Assembly (NCBI GenBank): GCA_949752745.1
Contig: OX457032.1
Coordinates: forward strand, 16,718,720-16,782,719
DNA: 64,000 nt
Source: Protula sp. h YS-2021
Lineage: Eukaryota; Annelida; Polychaeta; Sabellida; Serpulidae
Direction: 5' to 3'
Positions within the stretch are counted from its first letter, which is position 1. The number at the start of each line of letters is the position of its first letter. The notes under the pieces were generated by a model. It worked only from the letters and a program-made list of their open reading frames with translations. It did no database searches and was not told the DNA's origin. Below, one piece after another: positions 1-12,922 of this stretch. Position numbers and translations under genes: made by a program.

Positions 1-300
1 TACATGCAACAAGTCATTGGAGCAATAGTCAAAGTTGTAATTTGATTTATCGGATTGGAACCAGATCATCACAGCACTTTCAAATTGAGTCGAAACCCAC
101 CGTAAGGGTATCCAAAGGGAATGCTTACGATTGAGAAATTAAATCTATTGGGAAGTGGGTAAGTTATGCTTGCAAATATGTATGTCTCAAAGGCTAAGCG
201 GACAGGTCCCTGGCAAGAATGGTGTCAAAATATTAAAATGTTCTGTAATTAATTCTGTTTTCTGAAAAAATCGTAATTAAAAAGAGGACATTGCATTTTC

Positions 301-872
301 ATGGCTCTGTTATCTACCCGTTCTTAGTCCTGCAGTTTCATAACATATTATGGGATTAATGCTGGTTGTAATTGCTTGGACAGTGTTAAACATTCCCGTT
401 TTAAAAATTATTTACTTACTGAGCTAAAGAGGGCATTTCTGTGAAAATAAACAATTGGAATGTACATAAGCAGCAGCTTTTCTGGCTGGAACTTTACTCT
501 TTTAATAGTTGTTATTCTTTAGCCAAATATCTTAAAATCAACTACAAAAAACATATTAAAATTGCATTGATTTGATCTTCTGCCATTCATGGCTCTATTA
601 TCTACCCGTTCTTAGTTCTGCAGTTTAATAACATATTGTGGCATTAATGCTGATTGTCATTGCTTGGACATATTTAAACATTCCCGTTTTAAAAATTATT
701 TACTTACTGAGCTGAAGAGAGCATTTTTGTGAAAATAAACAATTGGAATGTACATAAGCAGCAGCTTTTCTGGCTGGAACTTTACTCTTTTAATAGTCGT
801 TCTTCTTTAGCCAAATATCTTAAAATCAACTACAAAACATGTTAAAAATGTATTGATTTGATCTTCTGCCAA
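301..872. repeat. 288-bp tandem duplication (two copies)
   Basis: Two head-to-tail copies, roughly 301-588 and 589-872. Each starts with atggctctgttatctacccg or a one-base variant and ends near gatcttctgcc. The copies differ by scattered substitutions and small indels, so the duplication is not brand new. It lies immediately 5' of the secreted PLA2-like gene, so it may be part of its upstream region. No coding sequence was seen in it. Confidence 0.9.
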
Positions 873-983
873 TTCAAACCTGTTTTGTTCTGATAAAAAT
901 GACTGTGATTGTAAATGATATGTGAACTGTAGGATGTGCCGCAGGTATGGTCTTTCATATATTGTCAATAGAAGGAACATTTT

Positions 984-2257
984 ATGCAGAGATATTTTGA
1001 TACTGCAGCTCTTAATGGAAACATGAAAATGTTGAATAGATGTGTAGTCGTGATATTACTCTTTATTATTAGAAGGAGTAGTGCTTGTGGAGATGTCACC
1101 TTGCGATGTCCTACGGGCCAACCGTTTTCAGTAACGACATGCAGCAGAAACTTTTTATTTATTACTTTTTGTCCAACTTGTGGAAACACCGCTGATCAGG
1201 TACATATAATCATGCATTTTGATTAAGGTCAATGATTTGTTTATTTAAATACAAGATTAAATACAATTTAAATTTAATTTTTAATAAATTAAAAACACAA
1301 GAAATGCAAAAGATGTGAACAATCTAACACTTTGGAAAACAATTTGTGCTTGTTCAAGTGAAACATTATAGATATTATCTAAGCAAAATGTCAAGCTACA
1401 AAAACTGTTTCTTGCGTTTTCACTCTTTTCAGTTAATAAATATTCCAAAGTGTGGCAAACTATAAATTTACCACATAAAATAGTAACCTTTTTTTATATA
1501 TAAACATTATATATAAACATTTATATAAACGTTTTATTTACACATGCTTATTTGTTCTAAGAAATATAGTATTTACAAAAAATGAAAAAAACAATGCTTG
1601 TAATGTATGTGTACAAGGTACGATCACAATGCCCCCTTTATTCCTGTAATGGCGCCATAGATAACTGGTTTGGCATTGATAACGGCTGCACTGCTGTCAT
1701 TGCTGGAGTGACTGAAGCTTATAACGAAATATTGGGGTAACTATATTTGTTATTTAGGTCACTTTTCCAATATTCCAATGCATTAGCACAGTCTGAGGGA
1801 CGTATTTCTTCTTGTCGTACAGGTTGCAGACACCACTTGAAGTGTATATTGTTACAAAGGCTGTGTTCACCGCATAATATGTGTATGTTTTTGTTTTACA
1901 AGCTCTAGCGATCCTACGTATTGTCTGCTTTTTTATTAGTACAAGGGTTGCTGCAAAATATCTTTTTTATGTATTTTTATTTTTGGAATGATTGTTTGTA
2001 CAATTTCTGTGTTTTATTGTTTAAGGACTGCTTGTACTTTGCATGACTTGTGTCTTGAAGTACCAGAACGTAGTCAAAAAACGTGTGATGACGATATGCT
2101 GCATAATATGCTGACCATTTGCGATCACGCTGGGTATGGGCCACCTTGTGATGCAGCTGCACATCTTGCATACGCAGCTGTCAGAGCCGCTGGGTGGTAT
2201 TTTGACAGCGACATTACTTGTGTTCGTGTGTGTAAAAAAAGAGAGTGGATTCTTTAA
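984..2257 (+). CDS. secreted phospholipase A2-like protein (conodipine type), three exons
   Basis: Spliced model: exons 984-1199, 1618-1736 and 2026-2257, with GT-AG introns and matching phases (0, then 2), giving 188 aa. A Met at residue 1, 14 or 16 could be the start; Met14/16 directly precede a hydrophobic stretch (CVVVILLFII) ending at an Ala-Cys, which looks like a signal peptide. The mature part is Cys-rich. At residues 115-121 it has CTLHDLC, the Cys-x-x-His-Asp-x-Cys core of phospholipase A2 with the catalytic His118/Asp119. A CDDDMLHNMLTIC segment and a CDAAAHLAYAAVR-type helix follow, as in conodipine-like PLA2s. In that family such proteins are secreted and hydrolyse the sn-2 ester of phospholipids with Ca2+; catalysis is inferred here. 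A possible polyA signal (aataaa) is near 2652. The family call rests on motif order recalled from memory. The exact start is unsure. Confidence 0.75.
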
Positions 2258-2659
2258 ATAACGTATGATTTTTTTATGACAACTAAGCAGAGTACATTAC
2301 GTATTTTTAAGATTAGAAAAAAAAACAAGTCATCCTATATTGTTCAATGTTTCAACAATATCATCATTTTCTCTTTGAAACGACTGCTAAAACGCATGTT
2401 TACTGTGTTCTGGTAAACCATTACATATTGAACCACCTTGGTCCTTATTTTATTCATAACGGCGCACAGCGTTGTAACGTCCAAGACGCAAATTCAGATT
2501 ATTCCCTCTTAATATGTATCATTTTAGAAGGCATTTGCTTAATATGGAAAGTTTTGCCTTTTCATATTATTGCTTAAAATTATTGCTGCCCCACATATTT
2601 GTTCTTGTAAACCATTACATACTGAAGTGAATAATTATAAGAGGGGCAGAATAAAACAA

Positions 2660-2785
2660 TGTGCATTTAAACGGTTGGTTAGAACGTTGGTCTGGAAAAT
2701 CCAAGGTTCCGAGTTCTATTCCAGCTCGAGTTTGTAAGTAGAGGATTGACATCCGCTCCAACTGCTTTGCTTACCCCTTAAAATT
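2660..2785 (+). repeat. tRNA-derived SINE-like element
   Basis: A tRNA-like head carries an A-box-like ggttggttagaacg and a B-box-like ggttccgagttctattcc, so it is a diverged RNA polymerase III promoter. A non-tRNA body follows (gtaagtagaggattgacatccg...cttacccctt). The same head-body arrangement, with related words (gtaagcaggagagtgac...ctctcc), occurs near 63055-63200. This suggests two members of one SINE family. No complete cloverleaf was seen. Confidence 0.55.
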
Positions 2786-5756
2786 GAACAAAATAGATTG
2801 AAATACTCTCTATTAGGGATAGCACTGACTGGCCTGTACCTAAAAGCGTGGTGCCGGTATTGAGCTTCATAACATTAAGAAACGTTAGGGTAGAGTGGGG
2901 TTGGACAACTTCGATTTAACTTTTTTGTCATCTATAGGATATGCAGGATACATATGACATTAAATAATGTTTCATTAATATCATTTTTGTTCAGAACTAG
3001 CATCCATTGTCATTAATCAATCTTTCCCAGGTGTGGAAAAATAGGGATTAGTCGTGATTTGTTGAGGATTGCTCTGTGTAATAGATCTGCAAATCAGCTG
3101 CGTACAGTACGTTCGTCAATTCAGGAATTTTCTTTGCACAAGAATACTGAATCCTTTGTTTAATAACACATTAATCTTCTGAAGTCCCCATAACAACGTA
3201 ATTAAATTCATACCTGTACCGCTGTTACTGTTATTATCATCAACAGCAGCTAGAGGTTTCCCTGAGATCGTATTTCAGCTACCAGCTTTTACTCGCAACC
3301 ATCCTCAGGCTCCTCTTTTGCAGATGTATTCGAGCCAATGTAAACGTATGTTTTATGACCTAACACTGTCATGTGTAATGCAAGATTATCATCAACACCA
3401 AGTGATGAAAATCCCTATATTGCGAAACACTTTGTAACGGTGTATGGAATAATTTCACGAATCGAACGACTAATCCAATAACAGACATCGACCACGTTAA
3501 CCTGTTTCAATGCACCCTCTCATTTTTTCCTGTATTTTTCCTGTGTTTCATTTTGTCCTCAGCGATTTCAGTGCAATATTTTCATATTCTGTATGACTAT
3601 CTGCAAATGCATGGAAAAGCGTTATTCAACTGAAGCTTTAAAGTCTTCCATTCCAAGCTGCTTTGCTAAGTCAAGTGAATTTTCTTGCAACCCAGGGCCC
3701 GCCACTGGAGGACTCTGGCTGCGCGTTCTCATGAACCCGAATTGATCATTGAATTTAGCTCCTGGATTTCTAACGGAAACACGGTTTCTTTGCATCTTCA
3801 TTTTTTACTCCAGTAAACTGAGTCAAAGAAACTTGTCTCTTGTTTAAAATGTTTGAAAAGTGTCTAACTTTCGAAGTCTTTTTCCATCGTTATCTTTGAT
3901 TATTTTAACCTTCGTTGCGTTTTCTTTTAATGCCACCTAGGTTTATTGTCTAAATCGACAAAGTGATACAAGATACTCAAGGTCCAGTACTTTGTTTTGT
4001 TTCAGTACCATGATGTGCTGTTGTCCGAGGACGCAGTGTTGAACAAGCCAACTACGTGTTTGCTTACAGTCTGTATAAATTCAAAACGTCACTGCTGGTG
4101 TTCCCATTTGCTTGTTAAGTTTCAATGCATTGGAGAAGTTATAGGTAAAACAAAGCGCCAACTGACAGACTGACTGACTGACAGAAACTCCTTTACCATG
4201 GATGTCCATCATAGCGGGTGTGTAAACAGGCATTTTTTATCTGATTTGTTTACAAATATAACCCTTAACTTGAATCTGAACAACTTGGTACTATAATACC
4301 AACCACTTTTATATGACATATTCGGTTCTTATACCAGACAAATACGATGTACGTGCAGCTATAGCAACATAAAATAGATGCAATGTGTGATAAAACTGAA
4401 ATACAACAGTCATATTCGTTTTAAAGCATAATATACCACGAGTTTAACTGACACAAAATTTCTGTATGAAACAATCCCAACTACAATTTAAAATCCAATT
4501 ACAATTCCAAGTTTAAAAGGTATTGCATCACGCAAAGTCTCCAATTCCCCAGAAATATATCAGTGATTTAAGATATCTTTCGAAAAGCCGCCATTGACAG
4601 AAAACATCGTTTTAACATTTTCTACCTTGCTCAGGATATTACATTGCGTATTAAACAAAAATAGACAAATTATGCAAGTTGTTAATTTTCAAAGAATCTG
4701 TTTTTTCATAAACAATCAGCAGGTATGAAAAATGCAGTGACATTTTCATTAAATATGTAAATTTTCTGGCCCCAAAACGAAACCAGCAAGTCGTGAAATT
4801 TTAACGTATCTATAGGATCACTGACTCACTAGATCCGCTGTACAATTTACTGTGAAGTCGCCACAATTCATTATCTGTGTAATATTTAAGTTGCTCTAGT
4901 GAAGTGTCAAGAATTCGGTCTCAAAAACAATTACACATTATATATATGAAAATTTCAGTATCGAATACTGATGTTTTTATGTAGTTTAGATTAAAATATC
5001 AATTACCATATTTCAGGCCACCAATAGATTATTGCCAGATAATTTACAAAATTGGTATAAAAATTTGAAGTTGAGAGAAAATAGTTCTCTGATCTGCTTA
5101 ACGACACGGCCGACCCTTCGCGGAATACGTTGTATCAAGAAAAAAAGTAAAAATTTCACTAGTCTATTAAACTAATTTAAAATACAGTATAAGCTTACAA
5201 CGCTTAGAGTGTATATCAATCACTGGACTGAAGTAATGTGATAGTCTTCATAAGTACTCACAGATGCAAAAATGTTAATTAGTTTAAGAGATGCAAAAAT
5301 GTATTTGTAGACAGATGCTGCAAATAGCGCATCAGGGATGGGCATTCTAGAATGTCTTCCTTTAGAATAATGTGCTAATTTGACACAATGCATGCTAATA
5401 TAAATAAAGTACTTATGGTGAAAAGGTAAGCAATTTAAAAGTTGTGTCTTTCTAGTTTCATACCTGCTTTATTATAATTAACGGTAAAAATAATTAAATA
5501 CAATGGAATGCTTTTGAAATTTGAACCGGTTCTAGGCATATCTGGTGTGGATCAAAAATTGCTCAAGTATTTTTCAACACAGGCCTTGTCGGACATCCAT
5601 AAGGCAATAGGCTAACTGCAGTTGAACAACAGTTAAAGTTTCTTTTTTTGTAGCCTGCAAGCTTTGTTGCATATCCTTACACATCATTCAGTTTTATGAG
5701 TGGACCTGGTCGTTTTCTCTAACACATCTTTTGACATCAGTACACTTCCGACGTTA
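2786..5756. other. intergenic, no gene seen
   Basis: AT-rich sequence with frequent stops in all frames. I found no exon with a recognisable protein, no tRNA and no clear repeat. Confidence 0.6.
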
Positions 5757-6017
5757 ATCCAACGTCGATTTCAGATTGCAACGTCGATCCAACAAAACCG
5801 AAAGATTGGATGTGATTGTAATTTGGTTGTTTTTGGTCGTGACCTCATACCAACGTCTAATTAACGTCTTTGACTAAACGTAAATATATTTTAGTTTAAC
5901 AACATTGTTTAGATGTTGCTTTTCTTTTGGTTGCAATCAAAAATCCGACGATTCTTCGATGTCCAATCCCCATCTTTGGTGCCACGTTGAATAGACGCCA
6001 GAAAATCGACGTTGGAT
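5757..6017. mobile_element. short MITE with 15-bp TIRs
   Basis: A 261-bp unit bounded by a perfect 15-bp inverted repeat: atccaacgtcgattt at 5757-5771 and its reverse complement at 6003-6017. The related words caacgtcgatcc, ccaacgtctaa and gccacgttgaat recur inside, as in non-autonomous DNA elements with subterminal repeats. It has no coding capacity. Confidence 0.6.
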
Positions 6018-9000
6018 AGGTGCTGAGTCGCAACCACAGAAGATCAAAGAACTCATCGTTAGGTATGAGGAGAAAATAGGTAAAAATTACCAGCCATCTG
6101 AGTGAGTGTTGTGGTTTACGTCGTATGCGCAACAAACCGATTATACACATTTTTGTACGCAATCCAGTATTTTATGCCACGTTGCATAAGTATATCACGC
6201 GAAAATTACCATTTAACGACATTTGCAATATCTAATTTCAGCTGTAATGAATGTCATGAAAACTTCGGTGTAATATTGATGTAGAAATCGTAAAAAGATA
6301 AAAGGCAGACAGCTGGTAAACTAAATATTCTTAACCTGCAGCCATTTATATTGAGAATACCATTCAACAGTATTATTTTACCATGATGCATTCATGCTTT
6401 GGTCACCGGCATTTTGTCAAATTGAAGCCAGATACTTTCATTGGCAGTACTTTAGCTGTTACTAATGGTCAGTTATCCAGCAATGATTTCGTATGTACGG
6501 CTGCAAAACTGGGACGGACGACATTTCTTTTTTGTCGCAGGATGCTAGGTCGCCTTGGAAGTCCTCCGTCTATAGTGCTGGAGGGGCGCGGTTAACAGAA
6601 CAGTCAAAAATGTCCCTCGCTTTCTGTCCGCTGGGGACGGGAGGTCTTTGCCAAGAAGGAGGTACCCGGCAAGCCTGATTGCAGGGCGTGGTCGATTGAT
6701 TCCCAATATCGGAATAGATTTGAATCGTTTCTGACATGGCTTAGTTAGCTGTAGTCTGTTTCACCGACTCAGGCTCCTAAGATACAAGATATGTTTTGCA
6801 AGATGGCTAGTTTTTCAGGATCCGCTTCTTCTTAGAGCACGGAGCTCAAGATATAAAATTAGTGCCAGATTACTCAAAACGAATAAAGATAGCAAAAAGG
6901 TAACCAGTTCTGTCCCAATTTCGTTGGTGTTTTTGTGTGTGTGCAAGAACACTTTTCTTGAATAAACGGTTCTTTTGGGTAATGGTCCTATAGAGAAAAC
7001 CATATTTCAGCCGAAGCTTTGACGAAACATAACAGTAAATTCACTGTGGTTTGAGGTCAACTGCCTGGGACCACTAATCCCAAAACAGTATTCAACGAAT
7101 GCATATTCCTTTGACTCAACAGTAGCCGAAGCATGAGACAACGTTAACGAGAGAGAAAGCGTAGATACTTCTGTCTGTGACGAATGCCCACGTAAATGCG
7201 AGCGACGAATGTTCAAGCCATTCTCTATTGAAGATGATCAGAAAGTAATAGGAAAATTACCTGTAAAATTTTGTGCTATCGAGCTCATTCCCACATCACT
7301 GCAGAAATGGCCAGTCCCCCTCATCACTCAAATTATTAAAAAAAAAAACACACACACACATAAATACTGCCCCACTCTCGTTACTCAAAGCAAGCATTAG
7401 TCAGCCTAATTCTCAATAATCTTTTATAAATCTAATTCTCAAAAAGCATTTATAAAAGCGTTGGTCAGTATCTAACCTACCCTACAGACCGTGGCCAGTG
7501 CTGTGGGTCTTAACTCCGAGTCTGGGTACCACATTCCGACCCAATAAAAATGACATGCGGTCTCCCTCAAGGGAGCGGCGCAAGAGTAAAACAGTTCTCA
7601 ATCCATGAATGTATTATTATAAATCTTTGTACTTTTTTCTCCATATTCATCTGATTTTGCTCCATTGTCGGGTGCAGGCGAAACTCCCCGCACAAACGAA
7701 CTTGACGTTTGTCTGCACGCTACTTGGATATGACGGAAATTCCTGTATGAATAAACGCCCTCCACAACTACTGTTACTTGTTTCACTGCCATCAACCTTG
7801 TTTATATTAGTCAGTCTATTTGTCTATAAATAACCGCTATAAATGTAACAGCGATTACAAACTTAATTTTGCATCTTTTTTTCAAAATCTAATGGATACT
7901 AATTTCTCTTTTTGGAGGGGGCATAGTTGACCATCGCATCTTTTTCATGTCTGAAGAACAAGATTACCTGTAATTTGTAGACTTTTTTTCAATTGTACTT
8001 TTTCACTTGATTTATATTTAAGTTTTCTTGTATATTTTCTACGACTCTACGGACATTTCACATGACGCAGGAATATAAACTTCAATAGCCGAAAATATTG
8101 ATAAAAAAGCATGAAAGTTGTACATCTGTCTGTACGAATTTTGTGTCGTATTTGCTCTTGTAATTCAGCTCTTTTGTTTATATCAATGAATGGAGTTAGC
8201 ACCCTTTTTTTGTCGAAGTTTGCAGTCTAGGGTAAAAATTTTGGAGTTTCTCTTCTTTTTTTTTCAAAATTCGTTTTGAAAGTATGAACGCTCACCAGGT
8301 AGTCCTCTGTAGAAAAAGATAACCTTTAGCCATCCGTGAAAAATTAAGCTTTTTCAAAATGCAATTAAAAAAAAAAACTTTTTCTACTGCTTTGACCTAA
8401 TGTTTTATGTAGGGTTTTTATGACGATCGGCCAAAATTGGTTGCACTATTGAATAAAAATGTTCTTAAAAGAAGTTTCTCCTTGTTTTGATCGGATAGTT
8501 TTAAAATTTAGCAAGAATGTACAGTGAGAGTCCCCACTTCATCTATGCGCCTAAATTGGCAAAGCGACGGCATTTTACAAAAATGCTTTTAAAATTTTTT
8601 CACAATCATTCCAATGTTGATCTATTTGTCTCAAATACTCACTGTATATTTTTTAACCATCTCTCAAATATTTTTTTGCAAAAAATGTTTACTTTGTAAT
8701 GTATGACGTACAGATTCCCTTATTTTGAGGGCATTTCGCAAAATAGTTGAAATGGTGCTATTTTTTTTTTGCTAATTTGTTTTTAAGAAGAAAAAAAACT
8801 GGTTCGTTTGGTTTTGACCTTCTAAGATTTCTTTGAAGTTTTGTACGAATGCCTAGAGGCGGTGTTAAAAATTCAATACACTTCCCAAAAATAAAACCTT
8901 TGGGTTTTTTTTTTAGGTTAAGTTTTCTAATAAAACTCATCTACTGTAGCATACTTCCTTGCGTAACGCAAAATAAGTCTCTCGAGCATACGTAACTACG

Positions 9001-11134
9001 GCCGTGGTTGCGTGTCCATAACAACGGAATAAAACAAGAAGCCTTGTTCATATTTTATTACTTTACATAAACAACTCTCTTTTTTTTTTCTTTACCAACA
9101 CGAAATATACAAACATAGCAACCCCTCTTTTTGTGTAAGCTGTATGTTTTAATCCTACAAAAATTGGATCCAGCTGCATCAAAATAATTACTCCAAAGAG
9201 CTGAAGAATATTCTGCCCAGTATAGAGCTCGTATTTCGGCGTTAACTGCACTATACAAGAGCAGCTGAATCTCGTTAATTAGAAGGCATTGAACTGAAGA
9301 CAAGGAAGTCCCAATTTACACTCCCAAACATTCATTCACAAAAAGCCAACCCTCTTCCGGACAAGGGATATTCCCTGCATCTCCACATAAACTACACCCC
9401 TAAAAATCACACACGGCCTTGGGGCTTTGGAATAAAAGCGTAGTATCTGTTCTTTTTTATAATCCGCACTCGCGTCATGCAATTTTTTATCAACGCTATC
9501 GAAATGCGGACATCAGCTTTTATTCACTTACCCTTTCTTCACATAACGGCACACACATATCCGTGACGTTTACACAAATGTACGAGTCAAAACGACTCCA
9601 AAACTATCTCACAGCCGTGTAACGCGTTGGGCATGGCTTACGGAGACGGACTACATCCCACAGATGCTGAACATGCGATAAATTTGTCAGAGTGTAACAG
9701 CGCTAACTTTCCACCCGGGGTTATTTCTGATATTCCTGTATCCAATCACAGTCCAAAAAAGGGTAAATAATCTGGTCAATAGCCACTTACGAACTGTTTT
9801 ATACCTGTGATTAATTCGAACCACAAACTTAGGGCTGCAGGAGGAGTGGTCTATATGTAACAAACCATGAAGTCTGGTCATTTACGACTATGGTTTGCGG
9901 ACGCCCGTTTTTTTTTTTTACCGTTCCTTTTACAGAAGTGTGAAACCAGAGACGCACTGCTGCTGTCCCCCATACGTCGTTGCCATGGCTACTGAAAAAC
10001 TGAAAATATTCCAGCTCCGTGCAATGCTGGAGTGCGACAAGTTTCTAATTTACGTCAAGATATACCAAATAACACTCATTTACCAAGCTATCTGGTAAAG
10101 AGCTAGGAAGCGATGGAGGGGTGGGGGGGGGGGGGGAGGGGGAGTGGATGTTACCATTTTACGGGTGTTGTAACCCATGGATCCCACCTCAAAACGCCAC
10201 GTACATAGTGTCCGATACTATGCCAACGTTTATCGCAAATAACCCTCGCCTCATCCTGGGGCGTTTGTGTGTATTGGAAGGGGGAGGGGAGGGGGGCGGG
10301 GTTAGGAGATTTTACGTGTCCTTCTTGAGGTTTAGGCCAACGGGGGACGGGTGAGACAGAGAGTTAAAGTTCCCCCATGGATCCAACAAGCCGTCAGACC
10401 ACTCCAAGCTGCCATCACTGACAACATTTCAGAAAGAATGTCCACCGCAAACAAAAAAGAGCAAAATTAAGCATGCTGGTTTGGCAGCTAGGCATTGTTG
10501 GTAACTTGGCACTGTGCCAATATTTGGACAACCGGCGGTTTGTACCGCTTGCTAAAACTCAAGTTTTAATGATTCCAACTAGTAACGAATCAAATCGGCC
10601 GTTTAAACCGTCAAAATTAAATTTTATACACCATGTGAGCCATGAAAAATTTCAACTCCATTTCAATTTTTTAAGATTTTCTGTTTCCACTGACCCATAA
10701 TTGCCGCTGGAGTGGCTAAAATACACGCAGAACTCACACACACACAGTATTTCGTTTTACCCTTTAAGCATACATACATATACGGTGAGTTTACATTAGC
10801 TCCTCACAACGTCATCACGTATGGCTTAGCCCCTGACCTTGGTGAAAGCTGAAAAGACCAGCAAGGTGCAATGCCGGATTTGACAAATATTAATCAGACG
10901 AACCACTCCCAATATCCAACAGCTAGTTTCTATTTATTGACTTTATCAAAGCAGTTCAAATGTCCAACAATTAAGCACATAATGTTTTATTTTACTGTGC
11001 GTATTTCCTTCATGAGGCGATTCAAAAAACTTTCCTAAAATGCAACACTAAAATCCACCGCGCTTTAGAAAAATGACCATGACACATGCAAGTGACTGAT
11101 GTTAGGTAATATGAAAATCAAAACATGTCTAACT
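6018..11134. other. intergenic, no gene seen
   Basis: Small ORFs only, without recognisable domains. It contains a short CA run near 7350 and a 14-base G run at 10123-10136 inside a G-rich patch. A second purine-rich patch is at 10275-10300. Nothing else supports a feature. Confidence 0.5.
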
Positions 11135-11142
11135 TTATTTCT
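11135..11142 (-). terminator. polyA signal overlapping the stop codon
   Basis: On the minus strand the last codons read aag aaa taa ag. The hexamer AATAAA therefore overlaps the stop codon of the snRNP gene. If it is used, the 3' UTR would be only a few tens of bases. Other signals further down cannot be excluded. Confidence 0.45.
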
Positions 11143-12922
11143 TAGCAAACGAGATTTTCATGGCTATGGAAGGAGTGATTTTGAAGCCCTGTAACGCGTC
11201 CTTGGCTGCTCCAGCCTGAACCTCGTTTTCAAACTCCACAAATGCAATATCGTGACGCCCAGGCACCAAACGCACTTCCTTGAATCCAGGAAACCTGAAA
11301 GAACACCACAGCATCATTTTCTGTTTTTTTTTTTTGTTTTTTTGTTTTTTTTGTTTTTTTTTTTTTTTTTTTACAGTTTGGGGAGATTTTGAATTCTCAT
11401 CTGTTTACTTGCCTTCCATTTATTAATTTTTATTATTTAAAATTCTCGTTTTTGATATTTCAATTTAATCCGTTTCTTCATTGAGGATATACAAGCCAAA
11501 CTAAATTGCTTTCTAAGAAATTTACATAGTGCCATGCGAAACTCACTCAGCACCCCCCGGCTCCCCCCCCCCCCCCCCCCCCCCGCGCGACTGAAAAAAG
11601 TCGGCCCCTTTGATAAAATACTCACTGGTTAAACAACATGGACAGCATCATTTCATTTGTTTCCTCGGGCAGGTTTGTCAAGAACAAAATATGATGAGGC
11701 TGCTGTTCTTGTATCTGAGTGGCCACGGGGGCTTGTGTGGGTGCCGCCTGCGCCGGCGCCATGTTTACTGCCGTAGCAGGTGCGCCAGCCATAGCAACGG
11801 CTTGCCTGGAATCGAAGTGTATAGTTCATCTAGTCTTGTTCAAAGCTATGCGAGTACGTGATTTATTCAGTTAAACGGTATGCAATTATCTGGTTGGAAT
11901 TACGTCAGCTAGTACAGGAAATAGTTTGAGATTAGAAAAGTTTATGCAATTAAGAAAATCTAGGTGCGGGCCAAGGACGGGCATACACAACGATAATAAA
12001 GTCATTTCCTTTTTTTTCCAATAAACATAGTCCAGAAAAGCATTCTCAAAATAGGGTTAAACCTGTTGTAATAAGAATACTGCTTTTATAAGAGTAATTA
12101 AAATGATAAGTCAAACAAGAAGCCATACCTCTGTTGTTTGACTTTCCTTTTCTTTGAATGCACATCTTCTTCGTCCTGTTTGACCTTTTTCTTTTTTGGT
12201 CTCTCCACGAAAGTACCCTTCATTTTGGCAATTGCATCCGAGTCCCTTTTGGCATAGCTGATTCGCTGAGGAAAAAAATATCAATTAAATACACATACCT
12301 CCTTGCAGTGGAAACAGGGTCAAACAACGAGCTTTTTCAAAGATGTTTCATGTTGAAACAATCCTGGTTTGAGTATAGGCTATGTAGCAATGTGGTAAAA
12401 ATTGTTTTTAATCGAACACTTACCATCGGTTTGTCGTAAAATGGAAATCCTTGCATCGACCTCATAGCATTTGTAGAGCTGTTGATGTCCTTGAAGATAA
12501 CAAAAGCCTGCCCTCGCATTTTAAGTGTCTTCATTGCAACAATATCAAGAATAGGCCCAAACTGCGAGAAAATGGCGTACAATGACTTCTTCAATTCTGC
12601 AACGGAACAAGTTTTGTTAAATCACTGAATCACCGTGTACTTCTACAAGGATAATCCTTCTGTCATGGACATTTTTTGTATCCTGGTCCTATAAATTTAG
12701 ACCAACGACCCGGCCATTAAAAAAAAAAAAAAACTAACGTTTTATATGATGACTATATAGCACACTCAATTCGATCACTGTTTATTGATTATTATTCAAT
12801 CACTTTACAACAGCAATGCAATCTCTGATATTACACAATAACGAAACATAATACTTGCCATCCTTTTTAATCTTTTCATTAAGATTGCTTATGTAGATGG
12901 TGTGGTTTGGTCTTATATCCAT
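11135..12922 (-). CDS. SNRPB2: U1A/U2B''-type spliceosomal RNA-binding protein (SNF family), five coding exons
   Basis: Coding exons on the minus strand: 12922-12859, 12596-12424, 12265-12129, 11805-11626 and 11294-11135. All phases agree. The protein starts [11 protein letters not shown], the U2B'' N-terminus. RRM1 shows the RNP2 strand (TIYISNL), RNP1 (RGQAFVIF) and KPMRISYAK. A basic Lys-rich linker (RPKKKKVKQ) and an Ala/Pro/Gln-rich linker follow. RRM2 spans [17 protein letters not shown] to the end, with [15 protein letters not shown] and [12 protein letters not shown]. Family members bind stem-loops of U1 and/or U2 snRNA; many invertebrates have one protein doing both jobs, so U1A versus U2B'' is not separable here. 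Intron 1 has a GC donor (gcaagt). A further acceptor (cttttacag) upstream of the start suggests an intron in the 5' UTR. Confidence 0.95.
11319..11372. repeat. T-rich run in snRNP intron 4
   Basis: A T-tract broken by single Gs, inside the last intron of the snRNP gene. On the sense strand it is an A-rich tract. It is low-complexity sequence. Confidence 0.8.
11563..11584. repeat. 22-base C run in snRNP intron 4
   Basis: An uninterrupted C homopolymer on the plus strand, hence a G run in the sense intron 42 bases downstream of exon 4. It can form G-quadruplex-like structures and is a likely place for length error. Confidence 0.85.
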
